From the NCBI GenBank assembly GCA_005798445.1, contig SYJG01000425.1, positions 1 to 40,403 of the forward strand: 40,403 nt of DNA. The letters run 5' to 3'. Shown here in pieces: positions 25,627-33,570 of the stretch. Made by a program: the position numbers and the translations under genes. The stretch is from Planctomyces sp. GTDB lineage: Bacteria > Planctomycetota > Planctomycetia > Planctomycetales > Planctomycetaceae. Within the stretch, counting starts at the first letter, position 1. Each line of letters starts with the position of its first letter. Below the pieces are notes generated by a model. The model ran no database searches. It saw only the letters and a list, made by a program, of their open reading frames with translations, and had not been told where the DNA came from.

Positions 25627-26928
25627 TTATCGCGGCCTGCGCCACTGTTCCCATTGCGATTGGCCTCGGCCGGAGGATTCGCCCGGCCACGAGTCGCGTC
25701 TCCATTGGCCTTGTTGGCGATCGACCGATTCTCCGGAAAAGTGAAACAAGTGATCGGCTGAAGTCCACTCGCAATTTTCAAACACGTCGTCGTCAGGCGA
25801 CCAACCGAAAAGTCGTCGGATCGCGCGGATGAACAGCAGCATTACGAACATGCCTACCGGTAAGAACAACGCGCTTGCTCCAAGAAAGACCGGGTTTGAG
25901 AACAGCGGTTCGAAGCGAATCCAGATCCATTTCCAGCCAAGCAACGTGATCAAGGTGCCGAGGCTGAGAAACGGTCCAAATGGGATCTCGCGATTCCAGG
26001 CAAACAGCCGCGTCGCGAAAATCAGCACGACTGACAAAAACGCCGCAATGACGATCGCGACGACGGTCGGTTGCCAACCGAGAAAGGCTCCGACCATCGC
26101 CATCAACACCACGTCGCCGAAGCCCATTGCCTCACGTTTCAACGCGGCGTGGCCAACGAGACGAATCACCCAAATCATGCCACCGCCGACCAGCCAGCCA
26201 GCCAGGCTGACGGACAGCGCGTGCCAGCGCGGGAAATGCAGAATCCAATCAGGAACTGGCGATCTCGCCCCCCCCTTCGGCCACGCCCCTGAGAAGTAGG
26301 CAACGATCGAATTCCAATGGACCGGATCTTGAGTCCACACAGGCACCAGCCAGAAATTTCCGAACATGGCCGCTCCGGCCACAGCCAGCACCATCGGCGG
26401 TAGCGTGACCGAGTCGGGAATGATCATCAGCTCCCAGTCGATCAACGACGCGACGAGCAGGGCTTCGATCAACACAAAGTGATAAACGACTCGCCAATTC
26501 ACAGCCGCGACGCTCATCGGACCGACGAGGTCGTTGAACTTCAGCGAGCCGACCGAGACGCTCAAGCAACTGTCGGTGAGCGGCGCGAATCGTCCCTGCG
26601 GCACCTCCAGAAAATAAACCAGCACGAACAGCAATCCGTTGGCCAATTCGATCAGCGGATACTTGCCGGGAATGCCTCGCTTGCAAAAGCGACATCGTCC
26701 TCGCAACCACAGCCAACCGAAGATCGGCACGTTGTCTTTCGCCGGCAGAGGTGTGCCGCAGCGGTCGCAATAGGACGACAGGGGACTTGTCAGTGAACGC
26801 CAGGCTCCGAAGACCGTCTCGTGCGGGGGAAAGCGATGCACGCACACGGTCAGAAAACTGCCCAGCACCGCACCGTAGAGAAACATGAAGACGACCATGA
26901 AGGCCGGAGGCAAATCGTATGGAATCAC
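25627..26928 (-). CDS. Type IV prepilin peptidase (A24 family leader peptidase/methyltransferase)
   Basis: 433 residues. The cytoplasmic loop has two CxxC pairs (Cys54/57 in YCDRCG, Cys79/82 in CRFCKRG). The two catalytic aspartates are Asp164 in SLIDWELMIIPD and Asp272 in MGFGDVVLMA. Several transmembrane helices surround them. It cleaves and N-methylates prepilin-like substrates; DUF1559 proteins such as the one at 32419 are likely clients. GTG 26928 is the start, with GGAGG about 6 bases upstream. It overlaps the aroK stop by four bases (GTGA). Longer than usual (about 250-300): there is an extra loop near 195-235 and a polar C-terminal tail rich in Gln, Arg and Trp (from about residue 400). 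Confidence 0.92.
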   Translation of the reverse strand: MIPYDLPPAFMVVFMFLYGAVLGSFLTVCVHRFPPHETVFGAWRSLTSPLSSYCDRCGTPLPAKDNVPIFGWLWLRGRCRFCKRGIPGKYPLIELANGLLFVLVYFLEVPQGRFAPLTDSCLSVSVGSLKFNDLVGPMSVAAVNWRVVYHFVLIEALLVASLIDWELMIIPDSVTLPPMVLAVAGAAMFGNFWLVPVWTQDPVHWNSIVAYFSGAWPKGGARSPVPDWILHFPRWHALSVSLAGWLVGGGMIWVIRLVGHAALKREAMGFGDVVLMAMVGAFLGWQPTVVAIVIAAFLSVVLIFATRLFAWNREIPFGPFLSLGTLITLLGWKWIWIRFEPLFSNPVFLGASALFLPVGMFVMLLFIRAIRRLFGWSPDDDVFENCEWTSADHLFHFSGESVDRQQGQWRRDSWPGESSGRGQSQWEQWRRPR

Positions 26929-27557
26929 GAAGTGCCTCCATCCCCACGAAACGCAGGCGAGCGGGGCGGCGTCAGCCCCCCGGTGGCAGCGGCATCTGTG
27001 ATAATTTCAACCAGGGGACTGACGCCCCCCGCTCGCCGAAAACTGGCAGCGAGCTGTTGCAACACGTCTTCGACGAGCTGTTCCGTGGCCGCGGTGTCGG
27101 CATCCAGCGTGATCGTCGCACACTCGCGATACAGCGGCTCGCGCATCGTCAACAGGCGTTCGATCTCCGCTCGGCCGCCGTCGCTGGTGAGATTCGGTCG
27201 CCGCTGACCGGTCGTGGGATCGGTCGCCAGCCGGCGTTCGATGGTGTCCACCGACGCTTGCAGCCAAATCACCGAGCCAGCGGACTTCATGTCCGCACGA
27301 GTGGCCTCATTCAGAATCGCACCCCCACCGGCCGCGAGCACCAACCGGTCACGCTTCAGCAATTCCGAAAGTAGCTCCCGTTCGAACCGGCGAAACTCCG
27401 GCTCACCGTCGGTCGCGAAGATGCTCTGGATCGAACGTCCCGCACGGCGTTCAAGTTCGACGTCGGCGTCGAGCCACTCCCAACCGAGTCGCTGCGCCAA
27501 CGGTGCGGCAAGTGTGCTCTTGCCAGTGCCGCGGTAGCCGATCAACGTGATGACCAT
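26925..27557 (-). CDS. aroK: Shikimate kinase with repeat-derived C-terminal tail
   Basis: 210 residues from MVITLIGYRGTGKSTLAAPL; the family is usually about 170-180. Walker A is GYRGTGKST, the shikimate-binding acidic patch is LDADVELERRAGRSI, then EFRRFERELL, the AAGGGAI motif and the lid-region RRPNLTSDGG. It phosphorylates shikimate in the chorismate pathway. An upstream in-frame extension (to 27629) is read from a repeat and rejected. Residues 174-201 (SPLVEIITDAA and TGGLTPPRSP) are encoded by the palindromic element at 26956-27036; the stop overlaps the prepilin peptidase GTG. aroDE is next upstream on the same strand. Confidence 0.93.
   Translation of the reverse strand: MVITLIGYRGTGKSTLAAPLAQRLGWEWLDADVELERRAGRSIQSIFATDGEPEFRRFERELLSELLKRDRLVLAAGGGAILNEATRADMKSAGSVIWLQASVDTIERRLATDPTTGQRRPNLTSDGGRAEIERLLTMREPLYRECATITLDADTAATEQLVEDVLQQLAASFRRAGGVSPLVEIITDAAATGGLTPPRSPAFRGDGGTS
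26956..27036. repeat. GGCGAGCGGGG palindromic element forming the aroK 3' end
   Basis: Arms 26956-26980 and 27014-27036 both carry GGCGAGCGGGG and GGCGTCAG (or complements) and pair along their length with a bulge and about one mismatch; the spacer is about 33 bases. It lies wholly inside the aroK coding frame, at the end. Confidence 0.85.
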
Positions 27558-27568
27558 TGTGAAGAAAT

Positions 27569-27700
27569 CCCAAGGCCCAAATTCCAATGTCCAAGGAATG
27601 TCCAAAGTCCAAATCCCAAAGTCCAACACCGGCCGGTTCGATTTCTTGGAATTTGGGGCTTGGTCATTCTTTGGGCATTGAGTTTTGGTCCTTGGACATT
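27569..27700. repeat. CCAA-rich palindromic element between aroK and aroDE
   Basis: Arms include 27569-27587 with 27645-27663 (CCAAGGCCCAAATTCCAA type, 17 of 18 core matches) and AATGTCCAAGGA (27586-27597) with TCCTTGGACATT (27689-27700). Many TCCAA or TTGGA units occur inside. It fills nearly all of the 148-base gap between the aroDE stop and the aroK start. Confidence 0.85.
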
Positions 27701-27705
27701 TTCCA

Positions 27706-29202
27706 TCACGGATTCAATCGGATGGGCGACAATTCGCGCCGTAGTGCTTCGCGCATGTGCTCGATTGGCGCGGGCTGACTGGTGAAGAGTTCAAACTGCG
27801 AGGCCGCTTGGCGGATAAACATCTCCAGGCCAGAGATCGTGCGACATTCACGCTGTTTGGCTTGTTTGATGAGCAGCGTGTTTTCCGGATTGTAGATCGT
27901 GTCGAAGACGAGCATTCCGTCGCGCAGCCAATTGTCGGCAAACGGCGTGTCATCCACGTTCGGGTGCATGCCGACGGGCGTGCAGTTGATGAGCACGTCG
28001 GCGTACTGCGCTCCGCGGTTCTCCCAGAGCACATGTTGGCACCCCAGCTTCTCGGCGAGTTCTTTCGCTCGCGTGTGTGAACGGCTGGCAATCGTCAGGA
28101 TGCCGCCGTTCTTGACCACACCAGCACCGATGGCTTTCGCAACTCCGCCGGCACCCAACATCGTGACGCGTTTGCCGGCGAGGACGAAGTGGTTGTCGGG
28201 TTCGGACTCCAATCCAATCGCCAGTGTTTGCAGCGCGGCGAGATAATCCGTGTTCGTCGCGTGCCACTGGCCGCCGGCATCCTTCCACAACGTGTTCGCG
28301 GCTTCGATGGTTCTCACTGCCTCGTCGGTGAACTCCGCCTTGCCGATGACCTCTTCTTTGTGGGGAATCGTGACGCTGTAGCCCTTCACGTCGAGCCAAT
28401 CGAAATCGAGCAGCGTCGAGGTCAGCTTGTCCTTCGGCACTCGAAACGGAACGTAGACGGCATTCATTCCCAAGTGCTGAAACGCCGCGTTGTGAATCAA
28501 TGGACTGTAGGTGTGTGACAACGGATCGCCGAGCACTCCAAAAACCTGCGTGTCGGCGTTGATCTGGTCGAAGCGGTAGAGACGCCGCATCTCATCGAAC
28601 GACAACTGCCCCGGAGCCAACTCGCGGTCCTTGTTGAACGTCGCGTAGGTCAACGGCGAACCGTATTTTCCGCAGAGCACTCGGCTGGCCATGCCGAACT
28701 CGCCCATGCAAAACCCGGCGGTCGGCACGCCGCTGTGCTTGGCCAGTCGCAGCATTCGCGCCATGTCGCCCGGCGAGTTCGCCATCGTCGCCAGCTTGAT
28801 GATGTCCGGGTCGAGCTTGGTCATCCGAGCATGAATGTCGGCCAAGTCTTCCGGCGTCTCGCGGAAATTGTGGTAGCTGATGATCCGCTTGGTCTTGCCG
28901 TACCGCCGAATCTGCATGGCGATGTCCCACTCCAGATCGACGTACTCGACCCCTTGCACGATCGCCTGTCGCAACAGCGTCTGCCGCTGCTCTTCGGTGT
29001 CTCGCCAGCGCCCTTTGTCCTCGGTACGGCGGATCGTGATGACCACCGGGGTCGGCCGGTCTTTCAGGAGCCGCCCCAAATCGGGGAGATGTGACAAATA
29101 ATCCAAGCGGTACTCGACCAGCTCGGCCCCCTTCTGGGCGAGAGCCTGATGTTCCAAAGTCACCATCTTGTGGCGAGTGCGGCCAATACTGACACAAATC
29201 AT
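27706..29202 (-). CDS. aroDE: Bifunctional 3-dehydroquinate dehydratase (type I) / shikimate dehydrogenase
   Basis: 498 residues from MICVSIGRTRHKMV. The N-terminal type I dehydroquinase (about 1-215) has VEYRLDYL, VITIRRTEDKGRW, ISYHNF with His111 and the Schiff-base Lys136 in DIIKLATMA. The C-terminal shikimate dehydrogenase (about 220-498) has GVLGDPLSHTYSPLIHN, KGYSVTIPHKEEV with the catalytic Lys, and the NADP-binding VTMLGAGGVAKAIGAG. Together they catalyse two successive steps to shikimate, the substrate of the AroK encoded next. The fusion is known in plants and Chlamydiae. An upstream extension to 29310 overlaps the DUF2887 gene and is rejected. The ribosome-binding site is weak. Confidence 0.94.
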   Translation of the reverse strand: MICVSIGRTRHKMVTLEHQALAQKGAELVEYRLDYLSHLPDLGRLLKDRPTPVVITIRRTEDKGRWRDTEEQRQTLLRQAIVQGVEYVDLEWDIAMQIRRYGKTKRIISYHNFRETPEDLADIHARMTKLDPDIIKLATMANSPGDMARMLRLAKHSGVPTAGFCMGEFGMASRVLCGKYGSPLTYATFNKDRELAPGQLSFDEMRRLYRFDQINADTQVFGVLGDPLSHTYSPLIHNAAFQHLGMNAVYVPFRVPKDKLTSTLLDFDWLDVKGYSVTIPHKEEVIGKAEFTDEAVRTIEAANTLWKDAGGQWHATNTDYLAALQTLAIGLESEPDNHFVLAGKRVTMLGAGGVAKAIGAGVVKNGGILTIASRSHTRAKELAEKLGCQHVLWENRGAQYADVLINCTPVGMHPNVDDTPFADNWLRDGMLVFDTIYNPENTLLIKQAKQRECRTISGLEMFIRQAASQFELFTSQPAPIEHMREALRRELSPIRLNP

Positions 29203-29266
29203 GGGATGAGCCGGATTGAGCAACGAGTGAGATGTCGATTCGAAGCAGACGCGGGGCCGAACCCGA

Positions 29267-30148
29267 TTACTCCCGCGTTTTGGCCGAATGCCGAGCGATC
29301 CATTTTTCAACCGCTTCCAGCGACTTGGCTTTCAGGGCGAATTCCAACAGTCGTTCCTTTTGAGATATTTCAAGTTGCCGGATTCGCTGTGACAGTTCTT
29401 TGGGAACGGGTGGAAACCGAACCTTCAGACACACCTGCACGGCCCGATTCAGCGCCAACTCAGCCCCGCGCTTCTCGCCGCGCTTCTCGCCGCGCTTCTC
29501 GCCGATTTCGATGAACTCGCGGCCCCACACCGTTTCTTCCACAGGGGGCAAATCTTCGATCATCATCATTTCCAACTCCCGTCTGTGCTTGTTCGGAAAT
29601 CGCTGTCCCAACCAATCCGCAAAGACACCGAGTAACACGTCACGATGCCGCTCGTCCAGATCGGCTCCCCGCAACACACGATACAGTCCAGCGGCCTGAG
29701 TTTCCAAAGTTGGCAAACTTTCTTCCACCAGCGGCTGAAACACCGACGCCAGCGGGTGTCCGGCATAAGTTCGAGCAAACTCTGGCAACACTTCTTTCAG
29801 AACAACGCTGCGCACGATTCGCGACCACGGGGGCGTCTGCGGATCGAGTCCCGTCCGGCCGAACATGATCAGACCTTGGACGGGCCGCATCGCGTGTGCT
29901 TCTTGCACGGCGGCCATCTCCGTGACAAGCCGAGTATAGATTCGCTCGTCACGCTGGAATTGAAATTCGACGACTGTGATCGGCTGCGTCGCATCGACCG
30001 GTACGACGATTCCGTCGGCCTCTCGTTCGAGCGACTTCACCGTGAACGGCAAGAGCGAACAGGCTCCCGGAGTCGGCATACCAGCCAACTCGAACAGCCA
30101 CTGCGGCTGCACGGCGAAGATTTGAAAAATTTGTTTGTCGGTCTTCAT
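29267..30148 (-). CDS. DUF2887 / Rpn-like PD-(D/E)XK nuclease-family protein
   Basis: 293 residues. The start MKTDKQIFQIFAVQPQWLFE and the core EADGIVVPVD plus ITVVEFQFQRDERIYTRL give Asp and Glu-x-Gln at the places of the PD-(D/E)XK catalytic motif, as in DUF2887 proteins (distant relatives of recombination-promoting Rpn nucleases). A tandem GEKR repeat (three exact 12-bp copies, 29467-29502) lies before the C-terminal third. There are no terminal inverted repeats or target duplications, so it is not an IS. It lies 15 bases after the mutL stop and 64 before the aroDE start. The activity is unproven in this family. Confidence 0.8.
   Translation of the reverse strand: MKTDKQIFQIFAVQPQWLFELAGMPTPGACSLLPFTVKSLEREADGIVVPVDATQPITVVEFQFQRDERIYTRLVTEMAAVQEAHAMRPVQGLIMFGRTGLDPQTPPWSRIVRSVVLKEVLPEFARTYAGHPLASVFQPLVEESLPTLETQAAGLYRVLRGADLDERHRDVLLGVFADWLGQRFPNKHRRELEMMMIEDLPPVEETVWGREFIEIGEKRGEKRGEKRGAELALNRAVQVCLKVRFPPVPKELSQRIRQLEISQKERLLEFALKAKSLEAVEKWIARHSAKTRE
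29467..29502. repeat. Three exact 12-bp tandem repeats in the DUF2887 gene
   Basis: Unit CGCGCTTCTCGC repeated at 29467-29478, 29479-29490 and 29491-29502; it encodes consecutive Gly-Glu-Lys-Arg units. Copy number changes would keep the frame. Confidence 0.95.
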
Positions 30149-30163
30149 GGTGGATTGTCGGCG

Positions 30164-32149
30164 CTACCCCAGTCTTCCGAACTGGCGTTCGAGTTCGTTC
30201 TCCGTCAGCACCAGCGCCGTCGGGCGGCCGTGCGGGCAGTGGTGGGCGTCGTCGATCAAGTGGCGTTGGGCGAGCAGGCTGTCGATTTCCTCCGGCGAGA
30301 GCCGCTGTCCGGCCTTGATCGCGGCTTTGCAGGACATCATGTGCAGCAGCGAATCGAGCAGGTCGCGGCGATCAGGCGCTTTCTCCGGCTGGTCGAGTTG
30401 CTCGGCCAGATCGCGGACCAGTTGTGGGAGGTTGGCCTTTTTGAGCATCACCGGATAGCGATCGACCAGCACTGTCTGGCGGCCGAATTCTTGAACGCCC
30501 AGGCCGAGCTGATTCAGCACGTCGGCGTACTCCAACAGCAACGCGGTTTCCTTCGGTGTGAGTTCGACCGTCTCTGGGACGAGCATCCGCTGCGATTCGA
30601 CGGCGTTGTCGAGCACGCGCGGACGCAGGTACTCGTAAACAATCCGCTCGTGCAGTGCGTGCTGGTCGATCAGCGTCAGCCCCTCGTCTGTTTCGACGAC
30701 GATGTAGGTGTCGCGAATCTGCATGGCCCGCAATTCTCCGTGATTCACGCGGCTCGCGTGGCGATTCACCACATCGCTGTTCGGCAACTCAGCCGGAGCC
30801 GAAGTGGTCGCGAATGATGCCAAGTCCGCCGCCGGTTTCGTGATCTGAGAATTGAGATTGGAGATTTCAGATTCGTCCGACACCGTCGGCGATTCAGCCA
30901 CGCCGACACGCGGCAACTCGGCTGGTGGTCGAGGCACGTTGTTCCACAACGAGTTGTTCGACGACGAACCACTCGAGGACGAACCCATCGGCGGCGACCA
31001 AGACTGCAGCTCGACGCCGCGCGGTCGCGGGCCGGCTCCGGCTGTCGCGAAACCGCCGTTCGACGGAAGTCGCATCGTTGATTCAAAGTTCAAACTCAAA
31101 AACTTCGTCCGCAGCATCGACAACAATTGTCGGAACAGAGCTTGGCCATCGGCGAAGCGAACCTCGGATTTGGTCGGGTGGACGTTCACGTCCACAATCT
31201 CGGCGGGAACTTCCAGAAACAAGAACGAAATCGGCTGACGGCCGATCATCAGCAAGCCGCGATACGCTTCGGTCAGTGCGTGTTGCAGCGAGCGGTCTTG
31301 AATCCAGCGGCCGTTGAGAAACAGATGCTGGCTCTTGCGAGTGCTCTTGCTGACCGACGGATGGCCGACGTAGCCCCACATTCGCACCCCCTGCGATTCC
31401 GATTCGACCGGGATCAGGTTGTCCGCCAGTTCGTTGCCGAACAACAAGCGGATGCGGTCGAGCAACTGAGTCGTGCCGGGCAACTCGAAGACGACTTTGC
31501 CGTTGTGCCGCAGCACGAGATGCAGTCGCGGTTGTGCGAGGGCAATGCGAGTGAAGTGCTCGGTGATGTGCGCGAACTCGGTGCCGATGGACTTCAAAAA
31601 CTTCCGGCGGACCGGCGTGTTGGCGAAGAGTTGCCGCACTTCAATCTGCGTTCCGACCGGACAGCCGCAGGGCTGCGGTGGCGCGATCTGTCCGAATTCG
31701 GAGAGGATTTCGTGGCCCGACAAGCTAGCCCGACGCGCGAGCGAGGGGTCTTCCGCTGCAACCCCTCGCTCGTGCGTCGGGCTAGAGTCGGTCGCCGCGT
31801 CGGGCGTGCGGCTGCGAATACGAAGCCGGCTGACCTCAGCGATCGACGCCAGCGCCTCGCCGCGAAAGCCCATCGTTTGCACTCGAAAGAGGTCCTCGGC
31901 CGAGGCGATCTTGCTCGTCGCGTGAGCGGTCACGGCCAGCAGCAAGTCGTCGGGATGGATCCCTTCGCCGTCATCGACGATGCGAATCAGTTCCCCGCCG
32001 CCAGCTTCGAGATCGACTTCGATCCGTGTCGCCAGCGCGTCGAGGCTGTTTTCGAGCAGCTCCTGGACGACGTTGGCGGGACGCTCAATGACCTCGCCGG
32101 CGGCGATTTTGTTGACGACCGAAACGTCGAGTGCATGAATCCGAGACAT
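30164..32149 (-). CDS. mutL: DNA mismatch repair protein MutL with in-frame palindromic insert
   Basis: 661 residues. The GHKL ATPase motifs are present: IAAGEVIERPANVVQELLEN (15-34), RIVDDGEGI and TMGFRGEALASI. The dimerisation domain carries the endonuclease motif DQHALHERIVYE (from Asp495), plus SCKAAIKAG and CPHGRP, so this is the nicking type found in bacteria without MutH. Residues 122-142 (SSPTHERGVAAEDPSLARRA) are encoded by a palindrome inserted between RLRIRSRT and the VGTQIEVRQLF strand, inside the ATPase domain. The flexible linker near 430 contains another repeat-like segment (SEISNLNSQI). The start is the first ATG of a standard MSRIHAL sequence. First gene of the minus-strand run. 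Confidence 0.96.
   Translation of the reverse strand: MSRIHALDVSVVNKIAAGEVIERPANVVQELLENSLDALATRIEVDLEAGGGELIRIVDDGEGIHPDDLLLAVTAHATSKIASAEDLFRVQTMGFRGEALASIAEVSRLRIRSRTPDAATDSSPTHERGVAAEDPSLARRASLSGHEILSEFGQIAPPQPCGCPVGTQIEVRQLFANTPVRRKFLKSIGTEFAHITEHFTRIALAQPRLHLVLRHNGKVVFELPGTTQLLDRIRLLFGNELADNLIPVESESQGVRMWGYVGHPSVSKSTRKSQHLFLNGRWIQDRSLQHALTEAYRGLLMIGRQPISFLFLEVPAEIVDVNVHPTKSEVRFADGQALFRQLLSMLRTKFLSLNFESTMRLPSNGGFATAGAGPRPRGVELQSWSPPMGSSSSGSSSNNSLWNNVPRPPAELPRVGVAESPTVSDESEISNLNSQITKPAADLASFATTSAPAELPNSDVVNRHASRVNHGELRAMQIRDTYIVVETDEGLTLIDQHALHERIVYEYLRPRVLDNAVESQRMLVPETVELTPKETALLLEYADVLNQLGLGVQEFGRQTVLVDRYPVMLKKANLPQLVRDLAEQLDQPEKAPDRRDLLDSLLHMMSCKAAIKAGQRLSPEEIDSLLAQRHLIDDAHHCPHGRPTALVLTENELERQFGRLG
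30841..30873. repeat. Possible repeat-derived segment in the mutL linker
   Basis: An AT-richer stretch with TCTGAGAATTGAGATTGGAG, translated on the minus strand as SEISNLNSQI in the disordered linker of MutL. It has only weak dyad symmetry and no second copy in the window. Suggested because similar segments recur in planctomycete proteins, from memory. Confidence 0.35.
31725..31785. repeat. Near-perfect palindrome inserted in frame in mutL
   Basis: Arms 31725-31749 and 31761-31785 are complementary at 24 of 25 positions (the exception is a G-T pair), with an 11-base spacer. Both outer ends are CTAGCCCGACGC or its complement. It lies entirely inside the coding sequence. Confidence 0.95.
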
Positions 32150-32236
32150 CGCGCTGAGTGACTCCTTTCTGGCCTTGGGAAGTTATCGGATTGCGGGGCG
32201 GGCGTCTCGCCTGAGCAATCATCATTCGGTCGGGGA

Positions 32237-32341
32237 GTCTCTCGTCTCCCTTGCCCTTCGGGAGAGGGTCAGGGTGAGGAAGCCGTCCGTGATTGAATCC
32301 CTCATCCGGCCTTCGGCCACCTTCTCCCAAAGGGAGAAGGG
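32237..32341. repeat. GGGAGAGGGTCAGGGTGAGG-type repeat between mutL and the DUF1559 gene
   Basis: The left part contains GGGAGAGGGTCAGGGTGAGG; the right part has two hairpins, GGCC-TTC-GGCC and a perfect 9-bp stem CCTTCTCCC (32320-32328) with GGGAGAAGG (32332-32340). This G-rich type of repeat is widespread between bacterial genes. It lies in the 269-base gap between divergent genes. Confidence 0.75.
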
Positions 32342-32418
32342 AAGATTCGTAACCGCTTCCAAACCTCGTACAAACTGGCATCGCATGGTTCTCGCGTGGT
32401 CTCCTAGAATTCCGCACC

Positions 32419-33528
32419 ATGTTTGAGATCGAACGAAGACCTTGGAATTCTGCCGTCCGCAGCCGACGCGGCTTCACGCTGATCGAGCTGTTGGTCGTGA
32501 TCGCCATCGTGGCCATTCTGGTCGCTCTTTTGCTGCCAGCCGTCCAACAGGCTCGCGAGCGGGCGCGGGCCGTCCAGTGCCAGAACAATCTCAAGCAGAT
32601 CGGGCTGGCCTTGGCCAGCTACGAAAGCTCGCATCACTGTTTTCCACCGAGCTTTGTGCGGCAAGAAGATGGCAACCCGCCACCACCGCCGGGAGGCGAG
32701 GTATTGCAGTTCCGCGTGCATTGGAGCGGTTTCCACATGCTGCTGCCGCATCTGGGACAGCAGCCGTTGTACCGCCAGTACGACTTCCGCAAGACGTGGC
32801 TGTCGAGCCTGACGGATCTCGATGATCATTCGATGTGGCCGCTCAATGCGACCGCCATTTCGACGCTGATCTGTCCCAGCGCAGCACATCCGATCATGTC
32901 GCTGGGCGGCCCCAGTTTGTGGATGCAGGGTGCTCCCACCGATTATTCGTTCAGCCACGGAGCGGACATCATTCGGGCGGTGTCCAGTCAGGAGGCGGCG
33001 TGTCCCGGTGGGCTGCTGCACTATTGGCAACAGACTCCGCACGAGACTCGCGGCGTATTTGGATACAACAGCACTTGCCGGCCGCAAGACATTGGCGATG
33101 GAACTTCGTCGACATTTACGCTGGGTGAGAAGGCCGGCGGCCGGCTGACCTACGGCGGCCCCAATTCCAGTTATGCGACGTTGCCAGTCGAGTACCCGTG
33201 GGCGATGGCGGCGGTCGTGTATCTTTCTCCGGCGGGATCGACCTGGGTGGTCGATGCACTGGCCGTGACACGCGACATCCAACTTCCCGACTGCCCGGTC
33301 TCGCCCGCCGGGACAGGCATCCCCTTCCCAATGAATCCACGTCCTCTGGAAATGGGGGTGACGTCGAACGAGCGGCAGTTGTACTCGTTCCAGTCGGACC
33401 ACTCCGGCGGAGCACAATTCCTCTTCGCCGACGGAAACGTGCGATTCCTCAGCCAGAACATCGACCAGGGGATCTTCGAGGCGCACTCAACCATCGATGG
33501 CCATGAACGCGTCGCGTCGCAGCAGTAG
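32419..33528 (+). CDS. DUF1559 prepilin-like secreted protein
   Basis: 369 residues. A type IV prepilin-like signal (RRGFTLIELLVVIAIVAIL, cleavage after Gly18) is followed by LLLPAVQQARERARAVQCQN and LKQIGLALASYES, the standard DUF1559 start. The C-terminus has the family motif FLFADGNVRFLSQNI. Planctomycetes carry dozens of these proteins; they are probably processed by the A24 peptidase (such as 25627-26928) and exported as pseudopilin-like surface proteins, but their function is unknown. A small lipoprotein gene and a TPR lipoprotein gene follow, which is a common neighbourhood. Confidence 0.93.
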   Translation: MFEIERRPWNSAVRSRRGFTLIELLVVIAIVAILVALLLPAVQQARERARAVQCQNNLKQIGLALASYESSHHCFPPSFVRQEDGNPPPPPGGEVLQFRVHWSGFHMLLPHLGQQPLYRQYDFRKTWLSSLTDLDDHSMWPLNATAISTLICPSAAHPIMSLGGPSLWMQGAPTDYSFSHGADIIRAVSSQEAACPGGLLHYWQQTPHETRGVFGYNSTCRPQDIGDGTSSTFTLGEKAGGRLTYGGPNSSYATLPVEYPWAMAAVVYLSPAGSTWVVDALAVTRDIQLPDCPVSPAGTGIPFPMNPRPLEMGVTSNERQLYSFQSDHSGGAQFLFADGNVRFLSQNIDQGIFEAHSTIDGHERVASQQ

Positions 33529-33570
33529 TGATCGCGCGACGGGTGCAATTCGGGAAGCCGGGAATCGAAG

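Noticed and set aside
27558-27629. N-terminal extension of shikimate kinase
   Set aside because: Translated repeat ahead of the standard MVITLIGYRGTGKS start.
29267-30148. DUF2887 gene as an insertion-sequence transposase
   Set aside because: No terminal inverted repeats or target-site duplication next to it; the family is nuclease-like, not DDE.
32085-32594. 169-codon minus-strand frame in the mutL/DUF1559 gap
   Set aside because: It is the translated G-rich repeat plus antisense of the two flanking genes.
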